A stretch of 64,000 nucleotides of DNA. Source: Rostrohypoxylon terebratum. Its lineage: Eukaryota; Ascomycota; Sordariomycetes; Xylariales; Hypoxylaceae. The notes beneath the pieces are model-generated. The model was not told the DNA's origin, made no database searches, and saw nothing but the letters and a program-made list of their open reading frames with translations. The translations under genes and the position numbers were made by a program. The stretch covers positions 37,354 through 101,353 of the forward strand of contig MU385959.1 of NCBI GenBank assembly GCA_022497145.1, read 5' to 3'. Positions 12,079 through 24,307 of this stretch are shown piece after piece. Every line of letters starts with the position of its first letter. The stretch's first letter is position 1.

Positions 12079-15000
12079 ATGGATCAACCGCGGCAGAATG
12101 GCGGTCCCGGGATGGGCCGTGAATACAGCAGGGCCGAACGATTCGAGGAGGAAAAGAGGCGCATCGTGGAAAGCTGCTTCAACAAGAGAGATGCTGACGG
12201 ATCTAGTAAGATTGCTTCGTGTTTCGCTTGTGTTGACTGACTACCGCAGTAGCTGACGTACATTGTGTCTCCCTGTAGTACTTGAAACCTATATCACCCA
12301 TATTAGAATCACAGAGTACTCCTCTCACCCGACCTCTCCGCCGCCTCCTGAAGCGCGATCCCAGTCTGAGAAACCGCGAGTCATCATCGTAGCAGTGCGA
12401 AAGTCTGGTCGAGTGCGCATGCATAAGTCCAAGGAAAATGCAAATGGTTCATTCTCTATTGGCAAGACCTGGGATCTCAATGACTTGAATGTTATCGAAT
12501 CCTTTACCTCGCCGAACGCTGATCCCCAGAAACGAGAATGGGCCGGTGATACCGGATTTATTGTGAATATTGGAAAGCCATATTATTGGCAAGCTCAAGC
12601 AGACAAGGAAAAGAAATTTTTCATTGCTAGTTTGGTGAAGATCTATGGGAAATATACCGGTGGAAGTGTACCTGAATTAAAGGGTTTCGATCCGCGGGAA
12701 CTTGACCAAGTGCTAGGTTCACGAAGAATCCCACCACCGAGCCGAGGATCTCCTTCCGACTCGAATCAATCACTACGAACCGGACCTACTCCTCCTCCCT
12801 CACGAAGCGCCGCAACCCCTCCACGAGTGGATGCTAGACCACCTAGACCCGATCCCTTACCACAACCTGATCCTGTGCCTATTCAGAATAAACCTCCTAA
12901 TCCCTTAGCTGCCGCTAGCGGAATTCAGTCTTTCCGCCCCAACCAATCCCCTAGTTCGCCAGGGCGAACTCTCGCACCTCCTAATGGATCCTCGTCACCA
13001 GCATCAATATCCGGTGCAGATTCGGCTCGTGCAGGGAATCAGGCTGCTGCTTTGCGTAGGCTGGCTGGGAATAATAAGAGCCAGGACTCCATAGCAGCTT
13101 CCATATCCACGACGAGAAGCGATGATTCTGCAAGCATTCCTCCTCGCTCCAGAGGCGGGATGCCAGGACCCGGCGCGTTCGGTCGATTTGCTGATCGCTC
13201 TCAATCACCCTCACAAGTAGATTTACCTGACCGGAAAAGGCCTCCGATGGATCCAACTCGGCCAAAAGAAATCACAGATAACGGTCTCGTCCCAGCTCCA
13301 TTGATGAGCCAAGCAGGCCGAAAAGAGCCACCACCACGCAGTACCGAACGCATGTCACCACGGAAGAATTCTGTTGGGAAACAATCCGAGAATGGTTCGC
13401 TTGCCGAGAGACAACCACCAGCCCTGGCGGTAGAGCCAACCCCTGCGGTCCCCCCAGTCTCCGATTCACCTACTGCTCCAACACCTAGTCTTAATGGTAC
13501 TGCAACCGCGGTAGCTACTGAAGGTTTGGCACCTGCGGCTCCCCTAGAAGAGAAGCCAGCAGAGGTGGAGGAACGCCCAGGATTGGGGCCTATGATCAAA
13601 GCAAAATCCCAACGTGATCTAGCCGGAGCCCTCTGGAAGGCTGCGTCGGCTGCGACTGCATTCAAACCACGTCCAGGTGGAGCAGGGGAACGATTGCGAG
13701 AGGCGGCTAAAAAAATGACTGATGGCCCGGATGGAATAACGAGTGTTGTTCCAGCTCCACGACGTCCCGAACCAAAGCCTGAACCACCAAAGATTGTAGA
13801 GCCCGAGAGAAATTCTGTAGACAAGGCTCCTGTCGTTCCAGAAGTGAAAGTTACGGTACCTAACTCCAACAAACCTTCTAGTTTGCAAGCTTCCATCAAA
13901 GAGAGCCAGAGGAAGACTTTAGAAGCTGTTCGACAGGAAGAAACTCCACGACCATTGACTGTGACTGGTAATGATACGAAATACTTGTCAACATTAGGCA
14001 TCGATTTATCTCTGTTAGCCGATACATCCTCCGAGTTTACCAGGTGGCTGGATCATTTCGGCTGGGTCCCCGGCGAACAGATGCGAAGCCGTAACTTTGA
14101 AGAGATGAAACTCGACATTGACCGTGAACTCAACAAAGCCCAAGCCGGAGGCTGGGTTGTACGATTCCAAGAGGAGGATGATCGAGTTGAAGCCATCAAA
14201 AAGGGTCTCGACGTTGCTCTCGCCGAGTGCGACGAACTCGATAATCTCCTCACTTTGTACAGCGTGGAACTATCTGTAAGTATAGGTTCATGTCATGGGA
14301 TTCTCAATGCTAACCACAGCCTAGACCTTATCCGATGATATCGCATACATAGAAGCGCAAGGACAGGGTTTGCAAGTGCAGGCGGCCAATCAAAAGCTTC
14401 TTAGGAAAGAGGTAGAATCGCTACTTGATATTTGTGCTATCAGTTCTGATGACCTGCAAGCTCTTACGGTCGCACCGCTCGAGACTACTTCAGGTCTTGA
14501 AGAGATCGAGACTGCGCTCGTCACCTTGTACAAGGCGATGATGAAAATCGATTCCTCTGCCGCCGGATCGGAGCTTCGCAAAAGCGAGGATGGAGGCCCA
14601 GGTGGTCAACAATCCAGCCTTAACACCGACTACGGCAAGATGCGCATCGTCCAAGAAAAACGGGAGATGTATAGTACGGAAAGCACGGCATTCTTGCAAC
14701 GCTTCGGTGCTTTTATGTCTCGGCAATTTGATAAAGCGTCCCAAGAGGTTAGGGCTGCCGTAGACGGAGCGCTGTCCAAAAAGGTCGACCCTGCTCATCA
14801 CGAAGTTGGCCGAGATTTGCTCTGGCGCTATAGCCCACTTGTTCTTTATGCTAGAGAGGTAGACCTCGAAGGTTGGAATCGCTGCCTGCAAGTGTACCAG
14901 GAGAAGAATCTTCCACTTTACAAATTTAGATTCAAAGACATACAAGATTCATGGAGAAGGAACGCCAGGAAACCAAACGGGGACGAACTCGAGCTTCTCT

Positions 15001-16429
15001 TTACCGCCGAAATAGAGAGGCAGCAAGAAGGCACGATGGCTACCGCCAGGAAGCTCACTGTCAAGCGAAGTCAGACCCTGGCTAGAACTCTGCGCAGTCC
15101 TCTTGGCGAGGGCAGTAAGACTAGCCTCGACAAGATATCGGACGGTCGCAACCTTCCGTACGAGGTTTTCGCTGGCATGATGGATGACCTGGTCCCTCTT
15201 ATTGAAATCGAACAAAATTTTATCGTCGATTTCTTCCATGCAACTACCTTGGAGACAGCTGATTTCCCCGACCTCGTAGCAGCCACAAAACCGCGTGATC
15301 GACGAGGTGGCGATTTGAAACGACATAGACTAATGGAACCAGACCGCGAATTAGCTAGAAGGGTCACTCGAGCTATGGAGGCCATCTTTTCATTCTTGGA
15401 ACAAGACCTACAGAACACAATCGATTGGGTTTTGTCACAAGATCCGCTGTAAGTGCCTAAACGCTGAAACCATTTCATGTTTTTCTCCACTAATAAATAG
15501 ACAGACAAGGAGTCGGTATTCTTGCAACTCTGGAGCGCAAGCACCTAGAGATCATACAGTCCAACCAGGACTTTTTGAACAATGTGTTGCAAAAACTTCA
15601 CAGCAACCTCGAGACTCGTTTCCAGAAATTTGTTGAAGGTCAGTTGCGCGCAATTGAGGAAACAAAAGTCAAGATCAAGAAACGTAAAGGCGTAATCTCC
15701 TTCATGCGAGTTTTCCCACATTTCTCTAATGCAGTAGAGAACATGCTCTCGACGGCCGACACGGGTTCTTCTGTAAGAAGAACCGTAGACAGAGAGTACG
15801 ACCGCATCATCAAGACCATGTTCGATTCGCTTAAGGTCATTGCGCGCGAGAATCCTGTAACGCTCACCAACAGCGGCGCCGACCCCGAAGACAAGGAAGC
15901 TCTCAACTACCATATCTTGCTTATCGAAAACATGAACCACTTTTTAGAAGAGCTCGACACTCACGGTTTGGAGATCCTCGAAGATTGGAAGGAGGCTGCA
16001 GCAAGCGAGATGGCCGAGCATATGGGTCTATACATAAACGCGGTGATGCGCCGACCATTAGGTAAATTACTCGAATATCTTGAAAATATCGAGGCGCAAA
16101 TCGCTTCAGGAAAGAGTCCCGCGATCGTTGCCGCACAGCCCAGCAACGCCAAGAGCACATTCCATAAAATTCTGAGTGGCTACGACGGTCGCGAAGTACG
16201 CAAGGGCGTCGAAGCATTGAGAAAGCGAGTCGAGAAGCATTTTGGAGACGCGGACGACCCAACTTTGAGCCATAGTCTGGTCAACCGGGTCCTACGCGAA
16301 TGCGAAAAGTTTTACGGGGAATTAGAGATTCGGATTTCGACCGTCACAGCGACCGTGTACAGCGGCGACGTACTGTTCGAGTGGCCTCGCGCCGACGTGA
16401 AGAGCGCCTTTTCCAACACCGGTCGGTAG
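12079..16429 (+). CDS. sec3: exocyst complex component Sec3
   Basis: Large exocyst subunit that marks sites of polarised exocytosis at the plasma membrane through an N-terminal PIP2/Rho-binding PH-like domain. Four exons (12079-12205, 12279-14275, 14325-15448, 15505-16429) give 1390 residues. The first about 180 residues hold the PH-like region (RAERFEEEKRRIVESCF, then ETYITHIRITEY, KTWDLNDLNVIESF and YWQAQADKEKKFFIASLVKIY). A long disordered Pro/Ser/Arg-rich region follows to about residue 600 (PPPSRSAATPPR, SPSSPGRTLAPP). The C-terminal half is the helical Sec3 rod, starting around YLSTLGIDLSLLAD and including FVDFFHATTL-like and QDPLQGVGILATLERKHLE blocks. The ATG at 12079 opens exon 1 and gives the conserved first helix. 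The last exon ends with ADVKSAFSNTGR. Confidence 0.93.
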
Positions 16430-18029
16430 GTCGGATCGAGTGATTGGAAACACGCGTCGATCACGGGCCGTAAGTCAACTAGCAGCGGACGGTCGCGCAT
16501 CATAGCATCAATGGAATGGGCGGCATGACGGGAGTTCTTTTTTTTCGGGTTTCTCGGTCCAGGTCCGGTCTCTGGGTCTTCAGTACATATTTATCACGAT
16601 AATTGTATAAGATGGTGGTTGATTGCTCCCCCAACCGGGCTTTCCAATCCGAATTCGTTAAGTGGGCGCGTTCGCAGAAAATCAAATGTTGTATAAGATA
16701 GAGAGGAATCATTCACCTACGTCCTGATATAAATTACCTAGGTTAGTATAAAATACCACATTATCTTCTAACGAGATTGGGTTTCATATTGCGTAAATGG
16801 TTGAGTAGGATCTCTGTGGATAGTAAAGCCCCTTCTAAACTTGGACTTAGTATCGTGAAGGCTGTAAGTATTAGCTAGGTAATCTGAGATGGGACTGAAC
16901 TGTGGTCTCATATTCACTTCTATACGCGCCGACCCCATAATAGCTTGGTCATTCGCGAGCTAGTTATCTTCCCCTCATATTCCCCATCTGTTCTGCTAAC
17001 CCTACAAGGCATTCCGACCCTCGAAGAGGAAACCCTTGATAAATCTGGCGGTTGGGGTCGTGGAGGGATTCCAGGAGTGGATTTTTTTTTCGATATCTGG
17101 GGATTGACAACGTGGCTGATACCTCTCGCGATTGTTCACTCTGAGCGGTTTATGATATCTCACAAAGATATCATCTAGTGTGCGGCCAAGCGCATTAGTC
17201 ACAGGGCTAATAGAGAAAAATATGGACTCTTTGTAATTGACATTATAGCTTTACATGATATTATAAAGGGCACAACCCTGACCGCGATCCGATATGCCTC
17301 CGGCTCTATAATCGTCAGCTGGAAGCTAATATTGTTAGAATATCAAGTAATCAAATAGGGTCCCTTTTTACTTCTAATTACCCAATAGCAAAGTGTAGGT
17401 ATTCTTCCAAAAGAGTAACCTAGGGTATCCTGTTGTATTTGGGTTGAAAACGTTTCGACGTTATTGGCGGGCATGAACCCCGACTACTCGGTATAAAGTT
17501 GATGAATGAGTACCCCACCGCGAATAGAGGTAGATAGCAACCATAGAAGTAGCATTCAAACGACAGCGCTGATGACTATACAATACGACTATATTTATAT
17601 AGTTATAGACTAGATGATTGCATCTATCAAAACGTTTCTAAATTTTAGCCAAATCATGCCTGAGCTTTTTTCGACCTACACCTACCTAGTAAAACGCATA
17701 TATCCCCATATACAGCCCGGACTACTCCAAGCCCAAATGCAGGCACGGGTCCTCTAGTCGGTAGACGATATCCCCACGATGTTTCCAAAGCCGGCCCCTC
17801 CGCACTCCATCGTATGCAGGTGCATAGAGAGAGGGGAATGGGATGACCAAGCGATGTGACATAACGCCTATTGATCCTTTACCCCGATGGTGCTACCGGT
17901 CTCGCTTCCCAGCAGTGATACCTGGGTCTTTAAAACGCGGGGAGAACGGCAAGGGGATGTTGTATCTGATGAACGGGAACTCTCTTCCACGCCAATTCAT
18001 TCGATACCTACTGAATAATAATAATCACC
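16430..18029. other. intergenic region
   Basis: No convincing gene. It contains ACCTAGGT at 16736-16743 and a perfect 9-bp inverted repeat (ATGATATCT, 5-bp loop, AGATATCAT) at 17152-17174. The remaining short open frames have no recognisable domain. Confidence 0.5.
17152..17174. repeat. 9-bp perfect inverted repeat
   Basis: Arms ATGATATCT and AGATATCAT are separated by CACAA. It is AT-rich and sits about 720 bp beyond the Sec3 stop. It could form a small hairpin; its function is unknown and it may be chance. Confidence 0.4.
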
Positions 18030-19060
18030 ATGTTCCTGGGTCCACGAGCAGCGACGCTGTCAAGGCAGGGATGTCTTCGAATCCTCAAATCAGGAAACCT
18101 AGCCAATGACTCCGCGCGTTTAAATGTGAGAATAAATACCAGCCTAAAAGCGGGATATGCCTCCCTTTCTCGCAACTCAGATGAGAGGAGAACCGTCATA
18201 GTGACAGGTTCGAGCCGAGGAATCGGAAAGGCCATTGCGTTACGCCTAGCCGCCGACGGTTACGATGTCTGCGTCAACGACGTCCCCGCTAACCAAGCCG
18301 GCTGCGACGCCGTCGTGAAAGAGATCCAGGGGATGGGGAGGAAGTCGGTTGCCGCGATCGCGGACGTGACGAATAGGGATCAGGTGAAGGATTTGGTGCA
18401 GAAGAGCGTCAAGGAATTGGGGCCTTTGGATACCATGTAAGTCCACGGCGCGCACCCACGTCCCCTATCTATCCATTTTAGGTACCCCGTCTCAACATCG
18501 ACACTGACATCCACGCCAGGATCGCGAACGCGGGGATCTGCCAAGTCAAAAGCGTGCTGGAGCTGAGCCCGGCGGAGTTCGAGCACATGTTCGCGGTGAA
18601 CGTGTTCGGGGTGCAGAACTGCTTCGCGGAGGCGGCGGCGCAGATGATCGCGCAAGGGACGTGCAAGGCGGAGCGGCCGGGCAAGCTGATCGCGGCGTCG
18701 TCGGTCGCCGGGTTCAAGCCGTTCGACCTGATGCCGCACTACACGTCGACCAAGTTCGCGGTGCGCGGGCTCACGCAGTGCTACGCCATGTACTTCGCGC
18801 GCAACCACATCACGGCCAACTGCTACGGCCCGGGTATCATCGATACGGATATGTGGGAGAAGATCGACGCACACATGGCCAAGCGGAATGGGGTCACGCA
18901 GGGTGAGGTCATGAAGGGCAGGGTGAGGGACGAGGTTGCGATGTCAAGGCCGGGCACGGCGGAGGATGTGGCTAAGTTGGTTAGCTTTTTGGCGAGCTCG
19001 GATAGCGATTATGTTACGGGCCAGACGCAGATCGTGGATGGTGGGTCTTATTATACGTAG
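18030..19060 (+). CDS. short-chain dehydrogenase/reductase (acetoin/diacetyl-reductase-like), probably mitochondrial
   Basis: NAD(P)-dependent classical SDR. Two exons (18030-18436 and 18520-19060) give 315 residues. The core starts at about residue 53 with VIVTGSSRGIGKAIALRLA (cofactor-binding TGxxxGIG). It continues with IADVTNRDQ, IANAGICQ (NAG motif created at the splice junction), the active site ASSVAGFKPF...YTSTKFAVRG (Ser, Tyr and Lys present), CYGPGIIDTDMW and a C-terminal TGQTQIVDGGSYYT. The closest general match is diacetyl/acetoin reductase or 2,3-butanediol dehydrogenase; the substrate is uncertain. About 50 N-terminal residues precede the core. They are rich in Arg, Ser, Leu and Ala with little acid, which suggests mitochondrial import. 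The first 300 bp of exon 2 are strikingly GC-rich (41 of 60 bases G/C in 18601-18660) compared with exon 1. Confidence 0.88.
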
Positions 19061-20207
19061 GACCTAGGTAAGTTGGTTGGGGTTGGGAGACTGAGGATAA
19101 AGGGAATAGTAAGGATATGAAGGTTTATATTGGGTATAATGTGCCAGCCATTTCGAAGTTCATTGGTACGGGTATAGTGCTCTGAGAAGACTCACACTGG
19201 GCTTCTATGTACCTACTATGTATGTAGGACCTAGGTAGATGTAGGAAGTATCTGGGCTGGCAAAGACTCGAAAGGGTTCGAAGTTGAAGACTCTTTCCAC
19301 TATATTAGTGTCTTAATCTACCTAGTAACCTTGGAAGTCATTTAAGACTGTCTTCCTTATCAACTGGAATCCATATTTCTATCGCGGACTTCCGCAGGCG
19401 CAATCGGAAACGCCAATTGAATTGGATGTGGAGACCTCACTGATAGTGACTTTTTTATCTTATCTGATCGATCGGCGATACAGTTCTGTAACACGTGACT
19501 GAGCAACTATCCGCTGTACATGCAATTGCTGTAATACAGGGGCTGGAACTCGGCACCTTCACTACTAGAACACTAGAACCAAACCTTCCATAACATGGCA
19601 ATTCTTAGCGAACTTCTGCGACACAACAACAACACACGAAACATACGAGAGAGAGCCTGCCTAAAAAATCAAGGTTTGGAGACGCCACCTATGCATCGTC
19701 TTTCCAGCCGGGCTCGGAGGAGAGGTCATAGGACCTAGGAACTAGGACCTAGGTAAGGAGTCTAGAAGCGCAAGTGCTCTAACAGATGACAGAAGAGACG
19801 AACATTTCGCCTTGACCATTATATAGTATACGACTAATCGGATAACCAACTCCGACCCAGCACAAACTAGGAAGTAGAATATGAATATTGCAAGATAACA
19901 AGATTACAAAATTACAAGAAAGTCTACGTACGAGAATCTGGATGTGTGAGGCTAGAAATCGGACCGGGCGCCTAGGTCAGACGGCTTCTCAGCTGAACTA
20001 ATGATGGATGGTGGATGGTGGATCGCGCGGGGCGTTTAAGGGGCGTTAGGAGCTCCAAATCCTACGCCGAAAGCGGTCCTATACCGAGGGATAACTCGTG
20101 ACAATGGGACTTTGGTTCACAACCTGTCTGCAACATCAGAATAAATCGTTCGTTTCTCTTGTCTTCACCTCATAAACTGGGTATAGAAAAATAACGTGAA
20201 TATCGGA
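19061..20207. other. intergenic region rich in CCTAGG palindromes
   Basis: No gene is seen. ACCTAGGT occurs at 19062-19069 (directly after the SDR stop codon), 19229-19236 and 19747-19754, with another CCTAGG next to the last and one at about 19970. A short GGATGGT-type repeat lies near 20004-20022. Confidence 0.5.
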
Positions 20208-21942
20208 ATGGGGTCATCTGCTGGCCATCTCTTCGTCGGCGGAAAGGTCTTCCTGCACGCCAATCAACCAGGACTCGAGACCGAGCCTCAATTCGGGAGT
20301 GCGATCTTTGTTCGCGATGGAACTATAGAACACGTTGGTTTCGAGGATGACGAACCAATTGTTCAATGCCGGGCCGCCGGTGCTGTCGTCCACGACTTGA
20401 AAGGTCGAACAGTCCTGCCTGGCTTCATCGACGGCCATATTCACCTACTAAGACTAGGGCAATCTTTGAGCAAAGCCGCGCTTGACCATTGCGAGAATTC
20501 GGAAGACGTTCGCAAGGCTATCAAGGAGCACGCACTCGCCAACCCAGACGAGCCACGAGTTCTGTGCAAGGGGTGGATGAGGCATATGTCGGAACCTTTA
20601 GCAAGTCTGATCGATGACATAGATCCGCGTCCTATCTATGTGGATTCAAAGGATCTTCATACTACTTGGTGCAACACCGCCGCGCTTAAGGAGCTCGATG
20701 CGAAAAACTTGAAAGACCCGGAAGGAGGCAAGATTGTGCGCGATGAGAACGGGAAACCTACAGGCGCTTTCGAGGAAGCTGCTGTCTTCACCATGATATG
20801 GCCTTTCCTTTCCGATGTAGCGACGGAGAAAGATCGCGAGGACTGGATCCGGGCTGCAGTCCAGGCATACAATAGCTCTGGATATACCGGCGCTATAGAT
20901 ATGGCTATGGAGGAACAGGCATGGGATACTCTACTAAAGATCCGTAAGGAGCAACCGAAACAATCTCTACCTTTCAGACTCGCGGCATACTGGCTCCTCA
21001 CTCCTACCACTTCGGAAGCAGATTGCCTTGCCCAAGTCGACCGAGTGATCGAGGTGCACAAGCAACTCAGCGCCGAGGAGTCGCCCGACCTTCATGTCGT
21101 CGGCATTAAGCTCATTACGGACGGCATCATCGACGCCTGCACGGCCTACCTCTCCGAGCCTTATCTCCAAGGCGCCGATGTAGCCAAGCAGTCAACCGGC
21201 CAGCCGTTCTGGGAGCCGGAGATCGTCAACGCGGCGGTGCGCAAAGCCGACGCCGCCGGCTTGCAGATCGCGCTTCACGCCATAGGAGACGCAGCGATCA
21301 CCATGTGTCTCGACGCCCTATCGACATGTTCCCCGAAGAACCGGCATCGCATGGAACACCTCGAGCTCGCATCCGCGCGGGACGCAAAGCGGTTAGGTGA
21401 ATTCGGGATGTGAGTCTCCCCCCTTTACACATTACCTACTAAACCATATATGTATATATTATATATATACCTATATACTAACCCCACCCCCCAGCACCGC
21501 ATCCATCCAACCCGTGCACGCCGACCCCTGGATCCTACGCGCCTGGCCCACCCTCCTGGGCCCCCACCGCTGCACCCGCGCCTTCCCGTACCGCGAGTTC
21601 TCGGACGGCGGCGCGCCGCTAGCCCTCGGCAGCGACAGCCCCACCTCCCCCTGGGCCATCATGGCCAACGTGTACGTCGGCGCCACCCGCCGCTCCTACC
21701 GCAACCCCTCCTACGCGCACGTCGTCAACCACGACTTCCGCCTCGGCGTGTGCGAGGCCGTCGTCGCGGCTAGCTACGGGTCTGCCAGGAGCGTGTTCTG
21801 GGATGGCCGGCTGGGTAGCTTGGAGAGTGGTAAGAGGGCCGATTTGACGGTCTGGGATATGGTCTGGGATGAGGAGAGATTGTTAGAGGCGAGGTTGGAG
21901 GAGACGTGGTTTGATGGCGAACGAATTTGGAGCGCGGAGTGA
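20208..21942 (+). CDS. amidohydrolase family 3 protein (YtcJ-like)
   Basis: Metal-dependent amidohydrolase of the YtcJ/N-acyl-amino-acid hydrolase group, predicted cytosolic. Two exons (20208-21409 and 21495-21942) give 549 residues, typical for YtcJ. Residues near the start give the first sheet (GHLFVGGKVFLHAN). The metal motif is GFIDGHIHLL (HxH). Further blocks are GTGAFEEAA-like processing, ALHAIGDAAITM (metal His), RMEHLELA and PLALGSDSPTSPW (late Asp). The C-terminal part ends GKRADLTVWDMVWD. Reading from 20196 would use GTG; the first in-frame ATG is at 20208, so I start there. The intron ends in a pyrimidine-rich ACCCCACCCCCCAG. The first about 290 bp of exon 2 are extremely GC-rich (46 of 60 bases in 21541-21600), unlike exon 1. 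The natural substrate is unknown. Confidence 0.88.
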
Positions 21943-22384
21943 AGAGGTAGGTACCTAGGTTCTAGGTTGGCAGGCGGTTTGGGGATTCCGGGTCTTGGAG
22001 TTAGGAGGGGGTGTGGGATGGGAATGGGGGTTTGGACTACGTGGTATCTGCGTGCGTGGTATCTACGTATTCATTCAAGTGTGCACTGCTTTTCACTATT
22101 GTCTACTAGCATAAGGTAAGAAATTAGAAAAGTCTACACAATTGTAGTATGTATTACCAATGTTCAATTCTCCTTCTTGAGACGACAATATCTGACAACG
22201 CTAAGCCAATGCAGATTCCAAACATCGCTTTATCTCTATTTCCGTATTTTCAGTCCTTCGTATATAGTAGATATCAATAAATCGGCCAGCAATAATCAAG
22301 GAAATTCAGATATGTCTCTCTTTACCTAGTTCCGTCCATCATTGAATGCATTTAATGCATAGCAGGTAAATACCAGGCAGGTAC
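21943..22384. other. short convergent intergenic region
   Basis: This lies between the convergent 3' ends of the amidohydrolase and the unknown minus-strand gene. ACCTAGGT at 21953-21960 lies just after the amidohydrolase stop. No gene is seen. Confidence 0.5.
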
Positions 22385-23328
22385 TCAAATCAAGCCCAGC
22401 TGAGCCAAGCGAGCCTTCACCTCGGGCGTCGCCGCCTTATCGTAGATCCTGAGCATGACGTCGCAGGGGACCTGTCTCAGGAACATCGCGATGTCCTTCA
22501 TGTCCTCGTTAGGGTAGCGTACCTCCGCTAGCCGCATCCCGTGGCTGTTGAGGCACAGGAGCGGATACTTCTCCGTGCCGACCACGCGGAAGCCTTGCAG
22601 GTCCAGCTCGTGGCTGATTTCGAGGTAGAGCCGCGGAAGGGTCGTGATGAGGGGCGCCTTCACGCTCTGCGCTATGTCGATAGAACACTTGATTAGAAGT
22701 CTTAGGACTTCCGGTGTGGGTTGCTGCGCTGATAGGATTATGTCCCGCAGCTCTGTTTATAAATATTCTGTTAGTAACGGTATAATAGGTAGTTCTTTGA
22801 ATGAGACTTACGGATGAGATTGCCTTGGAATTGGCCGAATCGCCTGTTCCTCAGCGCCTTGGCCGCCTCGACATAGTATGCCTGGCGACGGTGGGTTGCG
22901 TATGGAGTCTCGTTACGGAGCATGGTATTTATATAGTCGTTGTGGTCACGACTAGGGTCCATGAACTCCTCGTTGGCGGGCTCGGCAAGCAGCGTGTTAT
23001 TCCATACGCTGAGCCAGGCGAGACCGTAAATGTTGTGGCCGTCTTGCCCGGTGACTAATAGGAGGTGGACTTTTCTGTCCCCCGTTTCCTTCCTAATTAC
23101 CTTCTTAATGCCCTCGATGTCAAATTCCGTGTTCTGGGTCGAGGTGCATGGTATTAATGGCGTAGACCCCGGAAGCAAAGATCTACGGATCTGGTCGTAG
23201 GGGCTGAACTTGGCGTTACTCGCGATCCATGAGGAGATCTCAGATAGATGCGGATTATCCAATTGGTGTAGTAGTACCTCCTTTACACGGTACTGGATGG
23301 GAGCTGGTGCCGGTGCTGGTTCCGCCAT
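22385..23328 (-). CDS. conserved hypothetical protein
   Basis: I do not recognise this family. Two exons (23328-22812 and 22752-22385, a clean 59-bp GTAAGT...ACAG intron) give 294 residues. The start is the ATG at 23328 (MAEPAPAPAP); reading further upstream would need a non-ATG start. No signal peptide or membrane helix is evident. The middle contains a predicted strand segment (KVHLLLVTGQDGHNIYGLAWL) and a basic helical part (RRQAYYVEAAKALRNRRFGQF). The C-terminal third looks like a compact alpha/beta region with LLCLNSHGMRLAEVRY. Codon use and the intron support a real gene. It is convergent with the amidohydrolase upstream in the window. Confidence 0.75.
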
Positions 23329-24307
23329 ACTGTGTTCTAACAATTGTATTGCCTAAAAGTGGTGGAAGGTTGCAATTGTGTTATTATGTGGTAAGAGTTT
23401 GTGAGGGTTTGTGAGATTTTGTAAAAGCTGAGGGTCGGAAGAAACATTGTTTAAATAATGTTTTGTCTAGAAAACATGATTCCTCAGTAACATCATGAAG
23501 TTCATCATGTACACAGATTTGGCTGGTCATCATGACCAGATTTGAGCCATAAACCCCCATGAGACATGAAATTTACTGGTTTCCGCCTTGAAAAAATGGC
23601 CTTTTTTCGTCCGAACCCTACAATTTTGCGTCAGCATCGCCCCTCGATATCCTAGCAATGTTTTGACGCAAGATTGAATCGATGTTAATGAATTGAGGTA
23701 ACTTCTAGTCAATTGATGAAATACATGTTACAGGGTCGTATAAAATAATTTGTCGTTGTAAGCAAACACGTGAAGTGACCAGATTGTCAATCAACCAAGC
23801 TTATTATAAAGTGAATGAGAGACGGGTCGGACATGAGAAATGTTACCGCTATATCTATGATTGCTAAACTTCAAGGTTCCCAAAATCTGTGCTGGATGGT
23901 CGTGAAGTTGGATTGAATGTGGTATAATAAAATAGATGTTGAGTTCAGGAACTAATAAATGTTGACAAGATCAAGATCTTGGACTAAGCTCTTAACTGAG
24001 GAGATCGTGGCTTCCCTCTCCCTTAACGGAGTTCAGTTGCTAAACCCCCTGTAGAGTCCGTAAAATGCGGGGCTTCCCGCCTACTACCTGCCATAGCTCT
24101 CCTCTAAAACAGCTGAAACAATTCTTTGTGTCTCCCCCAACTAAGAATTCCATCTACGTCACGACTTCGATGGAGATAACCCTGAGCTGGCAGGATGTGG
24201 GCGTATATAATGCGTGGTTAAGCTTTAAACACGTCGTATCAAACTCACTAATACACTCAAATTTACTCACCTACCTCCGCTCGATCCCGCTACAGACTTA
24301 CTCACCA
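23329..24307. other. divergent intergenic region
   Basis: Shared upstream region of the unknown minus-strand gene and the DUF1295 gene. It is AT-rich, with a TATATAA box at 24204-24210 that suits the plus-strand gene. No gene is seen; a 60-codon minus-strand frame near 23530-23712 has no domain. Confidence 0.5.
24204..24210 (+). promoter_or_regulatory. TATA box of the DUF1295 gene
   Basis: TATATAA lies 98 bp upstream of the proposed ATG at 24308, within GTGGGCGTATATAATGCG. Spacing fits a fungal core promoter with a short 5' UTR. Confidence 0.5.
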
